Part shown: positions 61,639 to 64,000 of the stretch, piece after piece | Layout of the letters: every line of letters starts with the position of its first letter | How positions within the stretch are numbered: position 1 is the stretch's first letter | Assembly (NCBI GenBank): GCA_020636325.1 | Contig: JACJYC010000015.1 | Span: forward strand, 113,871-177,870 | Reading direction: 5' to 3' | DNA length: 64,000 nucleotides | DNA from: Lewinellaceae bacterium | Lineage (GTDB): Bacteria; Bacteroidota; Bacteroidia; Chitinophagales; Saprospiraceae | Notes under the pieces: model-generated | Told to the model about the DNA's origin: nothing | Databases searched by the model: none | The model's input: the letters and a program-made list of their open reading frames with translations, nothing else | Translations under genes and position numbers: made by a program

Positions 61639-62223
61639 ATGAACAAGACAATACGATTAATTCTTCTGGTCAGCTTCCTTCAAACTGCGCTCGCGCTCAC
61701 CGCCCAATACCGCCCCGTCCGCATTTTCAAACACGGTCAGGCGGACGCCCGGATGGGGATCGGCCTGTTGCCCACCTACTCCAAGGACGCTTCCAGGGTC
61801 GTGGCGCCGCCGGTGAGCGTCGGGTTCGACTGGATGGCCGGCGACGTGCTCAGCATCGGGTTTACCCAGGGTTATTCCCATTACGAGATCGAAAAGTTGT
61901 GGAACGGGGACAAAACCATCCGCCGGTATGCCACCCGGACCTGGCAGTCCTTCTTTCGGTTTGCCGCACATTATACCCGCACTGACAATCTGGATATCTA
62001 CGGCGGCATGCAGGCCGGCGGCGAATTCGTCGCAATCCGGTCCGTTGATCACGCCTTCGGCCCTGCCGAAGCATTACACGGCATAAAACCCCGGAGGTTC
62101 CGCCTGCAATACGGCGCTTTTTTCGGTACGCGGTTTGCTGTGAGCCACAAACTCCTGATCTGGGGAGAACTGGGCACCAGCATATCCTTTGTGCAAACCG
62201 GCATCGGCATGAAATTATGGTGA
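61639..62223 (+). CDS. Small outer-membrane-like secreted protein
   Basis: 194 residues with a signal peptide (ending LALTAQ). The body is beta-rich with alternating polar/hydrophobic strands (SVGFDWMAGDVLSIGFTQGY, FRLQYGAFFGTRFAVSH, ISFVQTGIGMKLW), ending in an aromatic residue as in outer-membrane barrels. No family recognised. It follows the HTCS gene by 126 bases. Confidence 0.75.
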   Translation: MNKTIRLILLVSFLQTALALTAQYRPVRIFKHGQADARMGIGLLPTYSKDASRVVAPPVSVGFDWMAGDVLSIGFTQGYSHYEIEKLWNGDKTIRRYATRTWQSFFRFAAHYTRTDNLDIYGGMQAGGEFVAIRSVDHAFGPAEALHGIKPRRFRLQYGAFFGTRFAVSHKLLIWGELGTSISFVQTGIGMKLW

Positions 62224-62358
62224 ACCGGACGGGTTTTCGGACAAGCGCTCTCCCAAAATAAAGCTAAACCCCTCATGATCAACACTCTTGTATTTCCCCG
62301 GCGCTGATCCGCTCCTCTGCGATTGATACTTGTGTTTTACCTTGTGTAAAATCCATTC

Positions 62359-62385
62359 GGGTTGTGCCGTGATTTGGCACAACCC
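62359..62385. terminator. Hairpin between convergent genes
   Basis: A perfect 10-base stem GGGTTGTGCC / GGCACAACCC with a 7-base loop lies directly before the stop of the minus-strand gene and 136 bases after the plus-strand stop. There is no long T-tract, so it may work in both directions but weakly. Confidence 0.5.
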
Positions 62386-62386
62386 T

Positions 62387-63139
62387 TCAATAATCCTGTT
62401 CCCCCAATTCAGCAAACGGGTCCTCCGTCAACCCCACCCCCGCCAGGCTGGCGGCGCCGCTGATCTTCCCAATGGAAAGGGTCCAGGGCCCTTTGCGAAC
62501 GGCGGCTATTCTTGCCCCGGTCTGCAAGGTTTGCCAATCCTCCCAGGCAAACTCCAGGCCGCCGACCGGCAAAATTTTCACCCACATCTTGTAGCTGACC
62601 GGCAGTCCCGATTCATCCAATAGCCATACATAGGCGTCGCCGGGCGTGACGCCGCCGGAGGCATATTCCACCATCAGGCCCTGCCGGCCGTCTTCCAGGG
62701 TCACCAGGCTTCTTTGGGTACCCGGGTCGAAAACTTTATAGGGTGCGATCAGCCACCATGAATCGTTGCAAAAGATGGCCCACGCCTTTTGGATCAACCG
62801 GTCGGCGGCCTCCCCCGACACAGCCCGGCCGGCCGTGAATGCCTTTCCCGTAACGCTCCGGGTGCGCAGCAGCACGCGGTTGTCTTTCCAGGTGACGGCA
62901 ACCAGATCGCGGCTTTTATCCCAGAGATAGTCGTGGCCGCCCGGGAAGGACCATTGCAGGAACCTGGTGGTATCCCAGGCGGATTTATCAACGGCGCGCA
63001 GCATTTTGAAGGCCAGTTCGTCCGCTTCAGCAGCGGGAAGGCCCCTGGGCCGGGGTTCGTTCATCCACCAGCCGAACAGCGCTAAGCCTATGAGCAGAAC
63101 GGAGAGAGAAATCCCGGTCCATTTGAGGACTTTTTTCAT
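62387..63139 (-). CDS. Anchored periplasmic protein of unknown function
   Basis: 250 residues with an N-terminal membrane helix (WTGISLSVLLIGLALFGWW). The remainder is a soluble alpha-beta domain (KAWAIFCNDSWWLIAPYKVF, SLVTLEDGRQGLMVEYASGG, SYKMWVKILPVGGLEFAWED). I do not recognise the family with confidence; the layout is like DUF6544-type lipoproteins. It is convergent with the previous gene. Confidence 0.65.
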   Translation of the reverse strand: MKKVLKWTGISLSVLLIGLALFGWWMNEPRPRGLPAAEADELAFKMLRAVDKSAWDTTRFLQWSFPGGHDYLWDKSRDLVAVTWKDNRVLLRTRSVTGKAFTAGRAVSGEAADRLIQKAWAIFCNDSWWLIAPYKVFDPGTQRSLVTLEDGRQGLMVEYASGGVTPGDAYVWLLDESGLPVSYKMWVKILPVGGLEFAWEDWQTLQTGARIAAVRKGPWTLSIGKISGAASLAGVGLTEDPFAELGEQDY

Positions 63140-63314
63140 GGATATTGGGTTGTGAGGGTATAAAACATGTAAACCCGGGGATTTATGGAACCCAATGGTC
63201 TGGCCACAACTTCCCGGTTTTTCACTAACCCGATATCAGCAATATTGTTTAAAACCAAGGCCGGGCGCAACGGGAAATTGCACCCGGACCGGACAAATTG
63301 ACCTTTCGCATTCC

Positions 63315-63441
63315 TTAAAACCGCCCCAAAGCCTCCTCCAGCACCCGGTCAACGCCTGCGGCCATTTCTTCCGCCGTGTTTTTTATGTACATATCGGGCG
63401 ACATGCCGCGGCCTTCGCAGGATATCCCGGATATTCCCAAC
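63315..63441 (-). pseudogene. C-terminal remnant of an S41-family (tail-specific) protease
   Basis: The minus strand reads LGISGISCEGRGMSPDMYIK NTAEEMAAGVDRVLEEALGR F-stop. The pattern EG-x-G-x-x-PD-x-x-x-x-NT and D-x-x-L-E-x-AL is the C-terminal signature of S41 proteases. The catalytic Ser/Lys and PDZ parts are absent, and the sequence breaks at a copy of the modular repeat (63441 onward). Confidence 0.7.
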
Positions 63442-63557
63442 AACGGGCGTTCCTAAAATGCACGGCCGCCACTTTTAAATTTCGCATTTTTTCTTTTACA
63501 TTTTTCATTTTCACGCTGCTTCTGGTCCCGTCACTTTCTTTTGTGCCCAAAAGAATG
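63441..63557. repeat. Partial copy of the modular hairpin-array repeat
   Basis: CAACGGGCGTTCCTAAAATG is followed by CCGCCACTTTTAAATTTCGC and a T-rich run, as in the array at 32403. The conserved hairpin is missing; instead CGTCACTTTCTTTTGTGCCC/AAAAGAATGTAAC forms an inverted repeat, matching the module near 33075. Confidence 0.85.
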
Positions 63558-63767
63558 TAACATTAGTCATCCCGGATTTTGGCGTAGTCCAGGATTCGTG
63601 ATGGCTAACATCAGGTGACCTTACGCTGACCTTCCAATCCCTTGCAGGCAAATCCATGTTTTGCAACCTATGGCATCATTTGAAGAAATACGGATTTAAA
63701 TACCAAAGCATTCTGCTTTGGCTTTCCTTTTTAACCACAATAGAAACAGTAGAACACAGTAAAAAAA

Positions 63768-63801
63768 ACACTACAATGGCGCTTGCGCGCCATTGTAGTG
63801 T
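63768..63801. terminator. Perfect 15-base hairpin in a gene-poor region
   Basis: ACACTACAATGGCGC and its exact complement are separated by TTGC. No gene lies within 600 bases on the left and none is visible to the window edge. It may be a terminator for a gene outside the window, or a repeat element. Confidence 0.45.
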
Positions 63802-63889
63802 CAGCTTATGTGGACTTATGTGCCTGATGTGGTTTAAACAAACCAAAACCGAAGGGTTTGGTATTTTGAAGCGTCTTATCCTTTTAAAA

Positions 63890-64000
63890 GAGACTGTTCA
63901 AAATAGTGTTTTCACGTAAAGACGCAAAGATGTGATTTTCAGCAAACTGCGCATGCTAAAAATCGAGACCGTTCAATAAAGTGTTTTTCACGCGAAGCCA
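63890..64000. repeat. Second copy of the GACTGTTCAAAA dispersed repeat
   Basis: GAGACTGTTCAAAATAGTGT, then TTTCACG, CGCAAAGATGTGATTTTCAG and an inverted GATTTTCAGCA / TGCTAAAAATC, matching 3673-3780 with about ten differences. It continues to the edge of the window. Confidence 0.85.

Noticed and set aside
63656..63919. 87-codon plus-strand frame at the right end
   Set aside because: It spans the perfect hairpin and the dispersed repeat; composition is not protein-like.

Overview
The window is a chromosomal stretch of a Bacteroidota bacterium, most like Saprospiria or Chitinophagia. The evidence is a SusC/SusD pair, CRTAC1/VCBS lipoproteins, a T9SS type A sorting domain on a choice-of-anchor L protein, a one-protein hybrid two-component system with a propeller sensor, LytS/LytTR and GlxA-type regulators, and several Bacteroidota-type promoters (TTTG, about 20 bases, TANNTTTG). 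I saw no rRNA, tRNA, CRISPR array or transposase gene. Genus-level placement is inference.

Layout. 1-13.4 kb: a left-edge partial gene, then a minus-strand block of susC, susD, a giant FG-GAP/ASPIC lipoprotein, a vanadium haloperoxidase-type PAP2 lipoprotein and a second FG-GAP/ASPIC protein. 13.4-16.9 kb: a compact minus operon of ABC ATPase, ABC permease, LytS-type kinase and LytTR regulator. 17.3-23.7 kb: a glycoside-hydrolase-like protein, an AT-rich DUF4143 AAA ATPase, a DUF1080 lipoprotein with a sugar-phosphate isomerase-like enzyme, a small TonB-like lipoprotein and a decapitated M1 peptidase. 23.7-32.4 kb: ankyrin protein, CadC-like membrane regulator, quinone-oxidoreductase-type dehydrogenase, double esterase, membrane protein plus MarR regulator, remnants of three broken genes, a palindromic MITE-like element and a methyltransferase. 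32.4-34 kb: an array of modular hairpin repeats. 34-46.4 kb: ICMT-like methyltransferase, VWA protein, VOC protein, GlxA-type regulator with a GPH-type transporter, cold-shock protein, a coupled three-gene operon (OmpA/PD40, acidic protein, GT-C-like membrane protein) and GluQ-RS. 46.6-57.1 kb: secreted and adhesin-like proteins, a fatty acid desaturase, a small six-cysteine secreted peptide next to a propeller/DUF1573 lipoprotein, a GHL10-like lipoprotein and a plant-type fatty acid alpha-dioxygenase homologue. 57.4-63.1 kb: the giant hybrid sensor, a small outer-membrane-like protein and an anchored protein of unknown function.

Themes. Many gene boundaries carry short tandem tracts (7-8-mers) or 30-300 base dispersed repeats, and several lie beside truncated genes. 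One repeat set lies in frame inside gluQ. The hybrid sensor changes sharply in base composition exactly where the propeller sensor meets the kinase core, which suggests exchange of the sensing half.

The best candidates for something undescribed are the repeat-expanded GluQ-RS, the composition-split hybrid sensor, the TPR-fused alpha-dioxygenase homologue, the six-cysteine peptide with its propeller lipoprotein, and the TANNTTTG-N4-ATG start architecture. All calls come from reading the sequence and from family knowledge. No database search was possible.
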